Shown here: positions 21,745 to 34,551 of the stretch, piece after piece
How positions within the stretch are numbered: position 1 is the first letter of the stretch
How the letters are laid out: every line of letters begins with the position of its first letter
DNA from: Coriaria nepalensis
Taxonomy: Eukaryota; Streptophyta; Magnoliopsida; Cucurbitales; Coriariaceae
DNA: 64,000 bases
Assembly: GCA_027186245.1 (NCBI GenBank)
Contig: CP114499.1
Span: 7,507,001-7,571,000, forward strand
Direction of reading: 5' to 3'
Notes under the pieces: generated by a model
The model's input: only the letters and a program-made list of their open reading frames with translations
The model's database searches: none
What the model was told of the DNA's origin: nothing
Translations under genes and position numbers: made by a program

Positions 21745-24700
21745 ATTTGCCCAAAAGCAGCGATTCTAACACTCTTCGTAATGAATATAAAGTATGTGGA
21801 CCGCAGGCTGCAGCTATATATAACTATTGGGCCACACTTCGCTTAAAATTATCAGTTTTTAAGTTTCAGACTTTCAGCATTTACACAAAACTGAAATTCT
21901 AGTTGGACATAACAAATTATTCCGTCATGTCGTCTCATACAGGCTAATAAATCGTCCAGTCCAGATATCAATGCTGTAAGTAGAGCTTTTTTTCTGGGCC
22001 AAAAATGCAACTACAGCTTTTCAAAGAGTCAAAAAATAACATATCCAAACTTTACTAATTCACAGTCAAATGAAGACGCTGACGGCTGAAGTATTGAGCC
22101 AGAAGATATTGAACAAAAACAACAATAACAATTGAGAAAAGGTTATACCAGCTTGTTCATATAATAGAAGCCCATAATTTGTCAAAAACCAGAGGTTGAA
22201 AATTTCTTCCCTACTTGACTTCTGTCTTGATAGTAGTTGAAACATCAAATATATACATACATAAGTCTGTGTTTCATTCAGCAAAGCATAAGAAGATAGA
22301 GCAAGAAACAAGTTAGGTTGTTCATTTATGATATAATATTATGAGAGGAAGAAGTTACAACCATGCATGGGACAAGCCGATTTGTCAAAACATATTATAT
22401 AATCTTGTAGTTGTTGTAATATACTTCATGTTTTGTGCTTACTTAATTCTTCTAACTTCTAATATCTTAGCCCATATAGTAGATCTTAGATCGGCCTGCA
22501 TTAGCATATGACATGTAGTATGAGGATTCATAGTAACTTTAAAAAGATTATCATCATATTTTGAGCATTAGAGACCTCGAATCGTTATTTTATGTTTCTT
22601 GTGAAGTTTTAGGTAATATTTATAAATGTTATATTTTTTTATTTATTTTTTGAAATAATCTGATATATCGATCTGAATTACGCGTAATATAACATTGATA
22701 ACAAGATGTAAATTTTAGAAATAAACACAATAGTAAATTTTAATTATTATCAATTTATTATTATTGTAAACTTACCGTGAAACAATCCTAATTATTATTT
22801 TTTATTTTTTATTTTTTATTTTTTATTTTTTGTCAATAACATGGTTTTTAATATATTTTTTATATATGTACATTTATATATTTAATCGTGACATATTAAA
22901 ATTTATCATATTTATATATCATATAATCATAATAAATTTAGTATTTACTGTACATAAAAGAATTTTCCTTGTCAATAATAATCTATCCATGTGTTTGGAC
23001 TTATTATATAGATCATAAGAGGGTTTGAACTTGGAAGGTAGAAATGTTGGGATGCTGGGACAGAATGTGTCGGAAAAACAGCCCTTAATAATAATTGAGA
23101 GCTTGTATCGGTGTTGGAGGCGGAACTGGACTCAAATTAAACAAATTAAAATTTAAGAGTTTTTTTAATATAAAAAGTAATAATTATTTTATATTTTTTT
23201 AACTTTTTAACTTTTAATAATAATATGTATATTTTAGAGAGTGACCTCTCCACGTAGCCGGCCCTAATCACTATCTCCCTGTTCCTTCTCCCCCCATCCT
23301 GTGATACTACGATCTTTATAGTTGTCAATTTTTATTGGTTGAGATATGAAACAATTTTTGAACTTGTTCAAATCATCTTTCATGATTATGAATGACTACT
23401 AGCTAGCCCTAGTTGTATTACATTAGCCCCTGCAATTTGCTTTATGAATAAGTAAAATGATATTAATTATAATTATGATAAATTAACATATTCGAATATT
23501 ATAGGGGATATAAATAACATGTAAACATATTCGAACTATATATTAATTAAAGACAATACTCTCAACTAAACAATGTGAATGAATATCTAATAACTAGACT
23601 AATTATGACATCTAGAGCCAACTGCCTTTCTTACTCTTCTTATCTATAACTAGACTAATTCGATCACGTGATGTGCGTGCGCTGTCATTGTAGATTCTTA
23701 TATTGAGTGAAATTCCCACTGAAATTATCAATCATTGTTTGCTAGTCTAAACTGTTTTTTTTGACTAAGTAACAAAAAATAATAAAAATTTCAAACACTA
23801 TGGTTCATGGTTTAGACAATGAAATGCATTAACAACTTTCCATCTCAAATCTTATTCACTGACCAAACTCTTAAAGGAACTAAAGGGTTTAAAAGGGTTT
23901 TTTTTTTTTTTCTTTTTTCAGGTATTTATATATATATAATATTAAATTTTATCATAATTATAAATATATTTTTATATATCATATAAAAATAATATTATAA
24001 TATAATATTTATTTATTTATTATACTTAAATACAAAATATAAAAAGAATATATATATATTTTTTATTCATTTCTTATATTATAATTAAATCATTACTAGC
24101 GAGATCAAAACTCGTGCTAAATTCAAGAAGTTCATAAAATACATAAACTGTATGGTAATGGGTTAAATTATTTATTCTCTTTGTCTCTAACATATATATA
24201 TAACTTAAGATATTTTATAATTATGAATGTAAACATCTAGTTTATTCAAATAGATTACTTACAAAATGGGTTTTACAGTTTTACTACATGGTTATGTTGA
24301 TCATTCAATAACCAATATCATGAGTCTTGCAGAAGTCTTAGTGTATACAAGCTCGTACCTTGTGTATCGGTCAAAGGTTGTAACTTATTACAACCTTATA
24401 TAATTACATTTTTGACTTGTTGGGCCTTTTCAGTCATGAATTAACTAACATGTGCGATAAAAGCTAAGTAAGATTAGGAGGCAGCAGTATTAATGTCGGA
24501 AGTGATATCAGTGTGTGTACCACTGTGGAAGGTGTCAAATGTTTGTCACTATTTTTGAGCCATTTGTGGTTGAGAGACATTGCATTTCCTACTAACCCCA
24601 TGATGCAACTGGCCTTTGTCCTTGGAGAGGGGCACAGCGAAGAAAAAAGGAAAAAAAATAAAAAAATAAAAAATAATAATAAAGGTTTACTTACTCCAAC

Positions 24701-24841
24701 TCACTCTTTCTTGGTTTTGTACATTTATGGTCTCTACTCTCTCTAGCTACCTTAACATAGCATTAACAACACTGAATCGATATTTATCATGCACCGAAAT
24801 TGTTTATTTATTTATTTAGAACTTAAACTACAAACATCATT

Positions 24842-24872
<31 letters not shown>

Positions 24873-25900
24873 TAATATGATTTTTAATATATTCTAAGCA
24901 CTAATAATATATATTGCAAATAAATACAATAAAAAATATATTATTATTTATATTTATATTATCTCATCACGATAATTACTAAAAGCAATTAGTCAATCGA
25001 ATATATAAACATTCGTTATTAAGATATAGGCTTAGCAAACATAAAGCTAGTGTAATTATTGTCAGCTATTTTCATTCATCATGACGTCATTTCAGTCATC
25101 ACCAACATGAAAAGGCAATTTAAATATTTCACTATGTTGATATGAAAATCATATACATATATATATATAAGTTTTACGACGCATTTTTCATAATATCATT
25201 CATTGTCTGCACACTCCTTCTAATCAAACCTTTTCTAGACTTCAAACGTAAAATCATGTAGAGACCGCACTAGCCTAAAGTTGAGTGACTTTCATTTTCG
25301 TATTTTAAATTAAATATATATATATATATATAAACTTACAAATACGTATGTATTTATTGGTATATATTGTACGTGAAATTAAATAAACTAATATTAAAAG
25401 TATAATATAAAAATGTCATTCCGGCATTAAATTATTTAAATGTTTGTGGTTTGTTCATATTAAATCAATATTATTGATTATTTATTTTTGTTTAAAAAAC
25501 AAATATATATGCCACGTAATCCGTAACGCAAATTAAAATATCTCCTTAAATTTCATTGCACCTACAGTTTTGTCTTTCCCCGAGAAACGGGACTGAATTT
25601 TCCCGGGAAAATGTGTTTCCCACGCTTTTTATTTATATATTTATTTTTAAAAAAAATTTGTTGGAGGAGAAATATTCACCGAAAGAGAAATCGCCTGCCT
25701 CATATTTATATACATTGAGAAATAGACATAATCTGTAAACTGAATCCTCAGGCCCTCCCTCACCGACTTACTCACTCTCTAGTCTCTCCTATACTCAGTC
25801 CGGCACGCAGATTCGGATTCACACAACTTCTCCGGCGAGTTTCAGAATCAGTTAGGGACGATGACGAGAAGAGAATGAGGAAACAAATACCATCGCGATC
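21745..25900. other. Long AT-rich intergenic region upstream of CYCD1
   Basis: No gene found. It contains TTTTTATT repeats at about 22797-22832, a poly-T tract at about 23899-23911, a (TA)n microsatellite at 24842-24865 and shorter TA runs near 25157-25167 and 25315-25331. A TGGGCC element occurs at 21829-21834. ORFs at 22066-22311 (-), 22830-23018 (+) and 24513-24746 (+) show no domain. The last 150 bases form the CYCD1 leader. Confidence 0.5.
24842..24865. repeat. (TA)n microsatellite
   Basis: Twelve TA units in a row within AT-rich intergenic DNA. Confidence 0.85.
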
Positions 25901-27894
25901 ATGGAGGTATCTTGGTCCGACTGCTTCTCCGATTTACTCTGTGACGAGGAATCCTCTGAAATATTGTCCGAAGAGTCACCGGAATGTTCTTCGGACCTCG
26001 AGTCTCCGGCGTACGTAGAGGAATCCATCGCCGGATTCATCGAAGACGAGAGGCACTTCGTGCCTGGTTTCGATTATTTGTGCCGATTTCAGTCCCAATC
26101 TCTGGACGAATCCGCTAGAGCAGAATCCGTCGCATGGATTCTCAAGGTACGTACGGTTCTCTATCTCCTTACACTTTGTGTTCGATCGGAAATGTGTTCG
26201 CCGGTTTTTTTATAACGCCGGCGGTTATCGTACGAGACCGGTGACTCGGATGGAGTCTGTTAGATCTGACTCATTACGTCATCGTCTCATCAGAGGCGGC
26301 TCGTTAACCTGCCTCACTTAACGGAGTTAAATTATTGGCTACTTGCACTCTTGCAGGTCCAAGCTTACTTCGGTTTTCAGCCCCTAACGGCTTATCTATC
26401 CGTCAACTACTTGGATCGGTTCCTTTATTATCGCAGCTTCCCGGTTAGCCTCCGTCAACGACGTTTGCGTTCATTTTCTTTAAAAATAATAGATAAATAT
26501 AATATACAAAAGATTTTCACCGCGAACTTCTAGCTGTCAATTTTAACCGCTTCTGGAAGGTAACTATTATTTGACTTTTCAAACATGAAATATGACTGGG
26601 TGAGAACACCGATAAGCTAATATTATATATATATATATAAGATAATTTAAACAGAGACCTTGCTAATCATCGTGCTTAAAGAAAAGTAGTTATTCTTGTC
26701 GTTACACATGCAATATATAATAGATGGTGGCTGGCATTTCTCCAACAACATATGAATTATTAATGGAATCATGGACCATATTGATATGATAAAGCAGAGG
26801 ATTCTAATTCTAACTATGGAATCCTTTTTTTTTTTTTTCATTTCATGATAATCATATATAAATTTACATTATTTGTTAAATTAATTAACACCTCTCTATC
26901 ATTTGATCAGCAAACTAATGGCAACGGGTGGCCCCTGCAACTTCTCTCTGTTGCTTGCTTGTCGCTAGCAGCTAAAATGGAGGAGCCTCTTGTTCCATCT
27001 TTATTGGATCTTCAGGTAAAGAAAAAAAGAAGTTTATATTCATCGCACATGCAGTAGCAGTAGTATAGTATTTTTCCTGTTCACTGATTACTGATATGGT
27101 ACCGAATGAACATGACGACGATATCAGGTTGAGGGACCAAAGTACATATTTGAACCTAGAACGATATGTCGGATGGAGTTTCTTGTGCTCGGAGTGTTAG
27201 GATGGCGGCTCCGATCGGTTACACCATTTAACTTCATCGATTTCTTTGCATGCAAGCTCGATTCATCTGGAGCTTTTATCGGGTTCTTAATTTCCCGAGC
27301 CACAGAAATTATCTTATCGAATATACGAGGTAATTATTACTAATTTTTGACAGACGAAAAAAACTTTTGCCATTTTTTCATCGACTTTTGAGTAATTATA
27401 ATTAATTAATGTCGACAGAGGCCAGCTTTGTTGAATACTGGCCCTCATGCATAGCTGCCTCTGCCTTGCTTAGTGCCGCAAGTGAAATTCCAAATTTGTC
27501 CCTTGTTAACCCGGACCATGCTGAATCATGGTGCAATGGGCTTAGCAAAGTAAGCATTGTGATCATTATAAATCATCATGGACCACATGGCATTATGTAT
27601 ATACATGCTTCGTTAATTAGCAATGTAATTCGGTTTTGATTACGATTCTAATTGTATGTTTTGCAGGAAAAGATAATTGGATGCTACCGGTTAATGCAAG
27701 ATTTTGTACTCGACAGTAACCGGAGGAAGGCCCCGAAATTCTTACCACAGCTCCGAGTCACAATCCGGGCTAGGATGAGCTCCACTACTGACTCATTATC
27801 ATCCTCTTCCTCTTCTTCATCCACATCATCTATTAAAAGGAGAAAATTAAACAACTGCTTATGGGTAGATGATGACAAAGGAAATTCTGAGTGA
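25901..27894 (+). CDS. CYCD1-1: D-type cyclin, CYCD1;1
   Basis: Six exons (25901-26146, 26357-26443, 26911-27015, 27128-27329, 27419-27549, 27667-27894) encode 332 residues with consistent phases. D-type cyclins activate CDKA and phosphorylate the retinoblastoma-related protein at the G1/S transition. The Rb-binding LxCxE motif is present near the N-terminus as LLCDE (residues 12-16). The cyclin N-box follows (ESVAWILKVQ, LTAYLSVNYLDRFL, LLSVACLSLAAKMEE), then the C-box (WRLRSVTPFNFIDFFACKL, EIILSNI, ASFVEYWPSCIAASALL) and the signature EKIIGCYRLM. The tail has a long Ser run and KRRKL, similar to the PEST-like, basic end of CYCD1. The FIEDERHFVPG block and the order of motifs match Arabidopsis CYCD1;1 best. 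Confidence 0.94.
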
Positions 27895-28651
27895 TGAGGG
27901 GAAAATAAACAAGGAAGAAAAAAAAAAAAAAAAGGAAAGGAAAATGGTGGTCCAATTTGCGAGGAAAGTAGAAGCTCAAGATATCTTGTTTGGAGGGACT
28001 GAGGTTATAATTGACGTATAACTCATATATATATATAAAGAAAGTGATGGGGTGTAGATTTATATATATACAATGGCGAGTATGGAGATGGCATTATTAT
28101 TTATCTATCTATCTATCATGGTGGGCAGGCATTGCCTATGTAATTCATTGATGGCTTTGCTGATTCCCAAGGAGGGGAAGTGCTTTTGATATTGATAGTG
28201 GAGGTAAGGAAGTGGGGAGGGTGATGTTGAATTCAAAGGCTTCGTTGATTATCGAGTTGAAGCGTCTACAAAGGAGTGGGACCTATACAAAGGGCTTTTA
28301 ATGGAGTGGAGCGTCCTTGGTTAAATTGGGGAATTTTTTTTTGGGAGTGGTATCAATTGTCAAGGTATGTATGTGTGTACAGGCTTTTCCGACACTAGTA
28401 GGTTTTGTTCTAGAGGGTATTCACACGTGTAGTGGTTACACGAGTGTATACGATTTTTTTTTTCTTTTTTTTGGTATTTTTGAAAATTCTAATTTTATTG
28501 GTTGTTTTTTTCTTTTTAAATATTGGCCCCATGTTTGGGGCCTGAAAACATTAAAATACAGAAGGGTCTTTGGGGCCTTTTTATATCTAGAGTGGTTGTA
28601 TTGGATTCAATGATAATTAATAAATAAATCTATTTATTTTTAATATTTATA

Positions 28652-28684
<33 letters not shown>

Positions 28685-31600
28685 ATTATTATTATGAGAA
28701 ACTATAATAAATTCTTTAAAGTTTGAAGAATTATAATAAATATTTTTAATTTTCATAATCATAACAAGAAATTTATTTAAAATTTTTTTTATTATAATAA
28801 ACTGTATTCCATATTCAATTTTCTTAAACATTAAAGTAAATCTTAAATTATATATTTTTTAATTTTTATATTATTTAAATAATTTTTCATCTCTCCATTC
28901 TTTTATCATCATCTTCACCAACTTCTTCTCTACCGGCTCTCGACTACCGTACTTAAAATATTCTAAATTCAAGTAAAAATTTTATATTAATCTTTAAATA
29001 ATTAACTTTTATTTTTATATTAATATAAGGTGAAATTTAAAAATTAATTTATATTGTTTCAAATCAATTTAAAATTAAATATAAATTTTTTTTTTATTTA
29101 TTTTAAAAATATTTCCAACCGTGACGAATTAGCTGGTGAAGTAATGATATAGAGATAAAATTAAAATTAATTTATAATAATTAAAATTATTAAATAATAT
29201 AAAAATAAAATATAGTTTAAGATAAATATTTATTATAATTATTTTAAATTTGAATTAAAATTATCTTAATTTCTCCTCCTTTTTATTTATGTGAGTCATT
29301 TATTTTCCGTTGAGATTCTGTGCAAGGCACGTGATTGACAATAGAGACATTTTTGTAGCTTTGCTCTTTGGTTTTACCTGTGTTTGCGGGAGAACCTTTT
29401 TAAGACTGCCCGTGGATTTATATGCACAGACCGACGTGACTGGATGAAGCGACTGCCTGGTCCCCCCCGCCCCCTGGATCTATTATTTTATTGTCTGAGA
29501 TCCGATTTTAATCTCCAGCTCCAAACGTCCATTCATCAAACTGCAGTTTGAAAAGAAAGGATTTTGTCCATTTAAGGTGTATGGACCACTTAGAAGGGAA
29601 AGAGGGTGGGTCCAACGAGAGATAGATAACACATTACTACATAATATATATCATAAATATTATTTTTATATATTAAATTATATCTATCATATAATATAAT
29701 AATATATAATTAATGTCATTATATTTATCTTAAGAAATATTATGTGCTTTAAGCTTAATTAATATAATTATTGCAATTTTAACCCCTTTTTTTTTTGTTT
29801 TTTATCGAAATAGATTTGTCCTTAACAACTCTAGTAGATATATAATTTAGACAGATTCTTTCCTAGATTTAGATTTACAGTTCAAATGAAGAAATAAATG
29901 AGATTTTATTCTAACAAAAATACTCCCCATAAATATATAGAAAGTCTTAATTAGATCTGATTTAATAACAAAAATTTCTATAATAAGCACCAAAAGTAAC
30001 TTGGTAGCTATCTTTCTAGGGCTTCGAGTTTGTTTCTAACAATGTAGGTCCCAGAATCTACTTTGCAGTAATCTAACGGTTCGGATCAGCCTATTAAATT
30101 GCATGTAAGCTATAGCTAGTCAATTAATTATGAAAGGTGGCAACTTGTAATTAGGCCAAATTGGTGGGTTCCGTGCACGAAAGATCACAGTAAGCATCAA
30201 TGTTGATAGTCAGTCATGCACCCATTTATAATTCAGTTCTTAAGCTGTTCATAATTATGCCCACCCTACTTTTGCTAATTGTTATTTTCTAGACTGATCG
30301 AGTTTGCATTAAAAAACTTGGTTGGATGTGAATTGGAAAACCACTCAAATGTGAGGAAGTGAAAATAGACCAGTCCCCATCTACAAAAGCTAAATTATGT
30401 ACTCAAAATGCCATAGTATATACGGGACCGAAATAAGGATATAGATAATTTAGATATATTGTATGCTAAGTATCTCATCTCTGTTATACTTACTTTGTAA
30501 CAATACAAGGCTAAATGGGTACATCAAGAAACAATATAAAAGCTAAATATTATACGAGTAATGATATGGTTTAGGGGCAATTCACTATGATTTGATGTTA
30601 AAGTGGGTCTATAATCCAACTTCTATAATTGGATTTCCCCACCATTATCCTCCTCCATGCATCAACAGGAAATATATTTATAGCATTATCATGTGAGAGT
30701 TTGGGTAAGTGAAAAGAGAATGAATGGTAATAAGTATTAATAATTATGTTAACTAAACGTGTTTAACCTACCTTAAACCAATGAAATCATAATTACAAGT
30801 AGGACCCTCTAAAAACAACACCGCCCAAAATGCCACGTACGAAGCTTTATTTTATTTTATTTACGTAATCACATTACGTGAAAATATTGAATTGCATGGC
30901 ACCATTAATATATGATTAGCCCATTAATTTTACACTAATCAAAACAAAAAAAAATTCAATTAATAAGTCAGTACATACGCAAGTGTTACGTTTAAATTAA
31001 ACAGTAATCTAACTCTTAATTTTAAACTAAAGTCTAAAGGGCTTCAATAATAATAATAATAATAATGAAAAGGAGTTAGCTGTGTCTAAATGAAACATGT
31101 ATGAAAAATCCAAAATTAACATTACTTTCTAGCTGGTCGACCCTGCCAATATTGAAACATAGTGTTTGGGAGGTATTGATCAAGGGATCAGAATCATAGC
31201 TCTTTATCTAGTCATTTTCATGGAATTTCAGAGAAAAGTAGAGGAAAAAAATAAAAATAAAAAGTGAGAGTACTTCATGACAAAACTAAAGATGGAGGAC
31301 CCATTCAAGTTCTTACCTCTTAAAAATTATACGTAATTTTAAAAAAAAAAAAAAAAAAAAATTAAAGCAAGGCTTGAGGCTTGTAGGGTTGATTGCTACT
31401 AACAAGTAAGGTTTGGATTAAAGGGTGTTCACCAAAAAGCTTAAATGATCAAATGATATGAGATTTTATACTGAATGCAAGATGGAACTCACGCTCAATT
31501 CCATGAGGGTATATTGGTTTAAGTCCCCATCCCATGTTAAATATTCTAATGCGGAAAAGGAAACAAAAAGAAAAGAGACTTAGACTAAAAGAAAAAGCAT

Positions 31601-33880
31601 GTCCCGATGATTCACGTGAGTAGTACTCATCTTTCTTAAAATAAAAAAAAAATAAAAAAAGATTAGTAATAAAGTTTAAAATATAGTCTATGATTCATGC
31701 ATGACTGTAAAATATATGAAAGATTGATAGTTGATTTCAAAAAATATTATATGTAATATAAAACTTAAAATAAATCTTACTTAAGATCTTAATAAGTCTT
31801 AATCACTTGAACAATCAACAACCCTTATAAGGTTTTTGTGTATACTACTAAATAAGCAATTAAATGAGAGCTTAGAATATCAGAGAGCAACACAGGAGGT
31901 TCAAATTCAATTAGTAAATCTTAGAAATATAAACAAAATTAATGTGGTTGGATTTGAACCACATATATAAGGATATCGAGTTAGGTTTTCCCTTCTTTGG
32001 ATACCATACCATGAAAAGGAGAGGGGAAGCTGAAAGGCAATGGGGAAGAAGAGATGGATTGGATTGAAATATATATATATATATACATATATATTTGTTT
32101 GGGGGCTATTCTCGAGGGAGCGTGCTTTCATGTCGTCTTCTTCTTTTTCATGCATGCATCCATCAGCTTTCTAATAGTGCCTGGACCTCCTTTTTTTTTT
32201 TTGGGTGTGAAATTCTAGACGGAAGGGCCTGTCTTGTTTAATCCCTACGTACTATTTTAATTGATTTTATTAGAAAGTTAATTGTTGTTTATCCATTACT
32301 ATGGGTTGTCTTAATCACAACATTAGCATTGCTAATCATAAAGTGTTTTTACACGGGCAAGTTAGAACTAGTGCATTCCACATCAATCTCCCACCCTAAA
32401 AGAAAAAAAATAAAATATCTTTGTACATTTTCACGATCAGGTAAAAACACAAGGAAAAGAGTCATTCCCATATTTTTACATGGACATATTCACTTATTGG
32501 GTGATTTTGGTGCTCAAAAGCTACAAAACTATTCCTCTCCATTCTATATACCAATTAGAGAGAGAGATTCAGTTAAAATATAATATATTATTTAAAATAA
32601 ATAAATAAATAAAAATTATATTATATTTTAATTAATAGACTAATTTATTCCGTATTTCTCTCATATTTTTATTGGTTGACGTTAGAGAGAAAAAAAAAAA
32701 TACACTTTTGTTTTTTGTTTTTACATCGGTAAACATACATACATACACACAATGGTTTTTAAACTTCGTGTAATCAAGACAAGGTTTTGGTTTTTGTTTT
32801 TTATTTTTTATTTTATAATATGAAAACGTGGTTAATTGAATGGGAAGAGTCAAATGTTGTTTTCACTTCGGCTTTTGAAATGGTTAATAGGAGAACACCT
32901 TTTTTTTTTGACAAACTTCAATTTCTATAACTTATTGTCAAAATTTATTTTTTATTTTTTTATAAAAAAAATCATCTTATTACCAATCAATTATTGCATG
33001 ATAAGTTGCCTAAATGGACATTTCACAATTTCAAACCATTTGGGCTTGATTAAGATGAATCACCGAAACAAAGACCAATGGTTAATGAAAGAACAACCCC
33101 CGAATGGGTAATGTATTTTATTGGATCTAAATTGGTGGCCCAAATGAACAAGTATTGGGCTGATTTGCGAACTAGAAACCTTTTTCCACATCAAGTCCAA
33201 GACCAATAAGTTGAGGAGGGGAGGGGTTGTTGAAAAAGTTTCCCTGGAACAATGAGACGTTTTGGATCGAGGCCCTCTTTTTGATCCATCATATCCTTAC
33301 ATTCTGCTGAGTTCGAATCGAATCGAATCCAAACTCATTTTGAAAGGAGATTATTATTATTTTTTTTTCATTTTGAGAATAATTTTGTAGCTATTTCGTT
33401 GTTCTAAGCATCCGAGTGTCTGGTCTGTGTAATATATGAACATATATGTAAGCAAGTGATGAATGTTTAGAAAAAGAATTTTAAATTTATTCTGTGACTT
33501 GAATATGAAAAATAGCACTTTTTTCCAGACAGCTTTCATCAAATTATTTCCCTCTTTTTCCTTAGCATTACTGTTCTTGGCTTTATGTTGGATACAGCTT
33601 CCAGCCTGAGCTTGAAATTTACATCATCTCTTTATGTTTCATATATTATTATCCTTCTTGTTTTTTTCTTAACTCTTACATTTTTGTGAATCTTCTCCCC
33701 CTTTTTCTCTCTTCCCACATCTCTGGACTGGATTTTCTTGTCAGTGAAAATAGCATCTAGAAATTGAAAATCCATTATATTAATTATAATTATGATGGTT
33801 TTCACTCACCTTTTTTTTTTCTTTTTTTTTTTTTAATAAAATTTACAGAATGAAGAATATTTTCATGAAAACATCGAAAA
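27895..33880. other. Long AT-rich intergenic region
   Basis: Six kilobases without a recognisable gene. The first 300 bases should be the CYCD1 3' UTR. Low-complexity features include a GATA/TCTA-like run near 28100-28117, a TA run at 28650-28668 followed by poly-T, an AAT run at 31046-31066, poly-A at 31340-31360 and TA runs near 32070-32095. A more GC-rich patch lies at about 29300-29600, including a C-rich stretch near 29461-29475, but I could not assign it. ORFs at 28317-28613, 31907-32155, 32329-32583 and 32836-33111 lack domains. Confidence 0.5.
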
Positions 33881-34551
33881 TCAGCTCACAACTTCATCAA
33901 TGCTTTGCAAAGAGGGCCGCCATAATTTGGACTTTATGATCGCTGCACTCGCCGATCCCGTCCTCATCCTATGTCTTTCATGTCTCATTACCTGATGATG
34001 GGTCTTTCTTACAGACCGATGCTGCTGTTCTTCCTCGTCTCCTTCTTCTATTTCACAACTCGATCTCTGTTTCTCAAGCTCTGCAGTCTGAACCTTCTCA
34101 TCTGATTCCTTTTGCTGCTTCTTAGCCTTTGCGTACTTCTTTGCTTTCAAAACCTTCATAACTTCTGCAAATTAACCCAAAAAAAAAAAAATGAACATAT
34201 TTTTTCAGATCCATGAACCCTGATGTTTATAATTAAGAACATAAAAAAGGAAACAGAGCAAGGAAAATTACCTTGAGAAGTGACGAGTCTATAAGCATGG
34301 CCGAGAGAGAGAGTATCATTCGGCCGAAGAAGCTTGACCCGAGTAAAACGGACCGACTTCCTCTGCTCGGTTTTATTATCGTCTTCTCGATCTTCTTCCG
34401 ACAAAGGCAATGGAATAATCAATGAAACATAGTGATCAGGATTCATTCTCATCACTTCACTAGCAGTCAGTGGCCAGTAGAATCTCTCTATTTTCCCAGT
34501 TGGATGCTGTATTACAAGAGCAGCAGCATCAATGGCTTGACAATTCCCCAT
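33881..34551 (-). CDS. DUF4228 (PADRE) domain protein
   Basis: Two exons (34272-34551 and 33881-34164) encode 187 residues. The protein starts MGNCQA, a consensus for N-myristoylation and probable palmitoylation, so membrane attachment is likely. The conserved DUF4228 features follow: VIQHPTGKIERFYWPLTASEVM, MNPDHYVSLI, VRFTRVKLLRP, LGHAYRLVTSQEVMKVLKAKKYAK. The C-terminal part is Lys/Glu-rich and charged, and ends in LWRPSLQSIDEV, a conserved C-terminal motif of the family. Members are often induced by abiotic or pathogen stress, but their molecular function is unknown. A CT-rich leader lies just upstream on the coding strand side (plus-strand 34562-34600). Confidence 0.9.

Noticed and set aside
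21438..21846. Overlapping ORFs of 60-105 codons on both strands
   Set aside because: They cross a poly-G run and the tRNA-Asn relic and show no domain; they are chance frames.
32329..33111. ORFs of 84 and 91 codons in the intergenic region before the DUF4228 gene
   Set aside because: AT-rich composition and no motifs; random frames.
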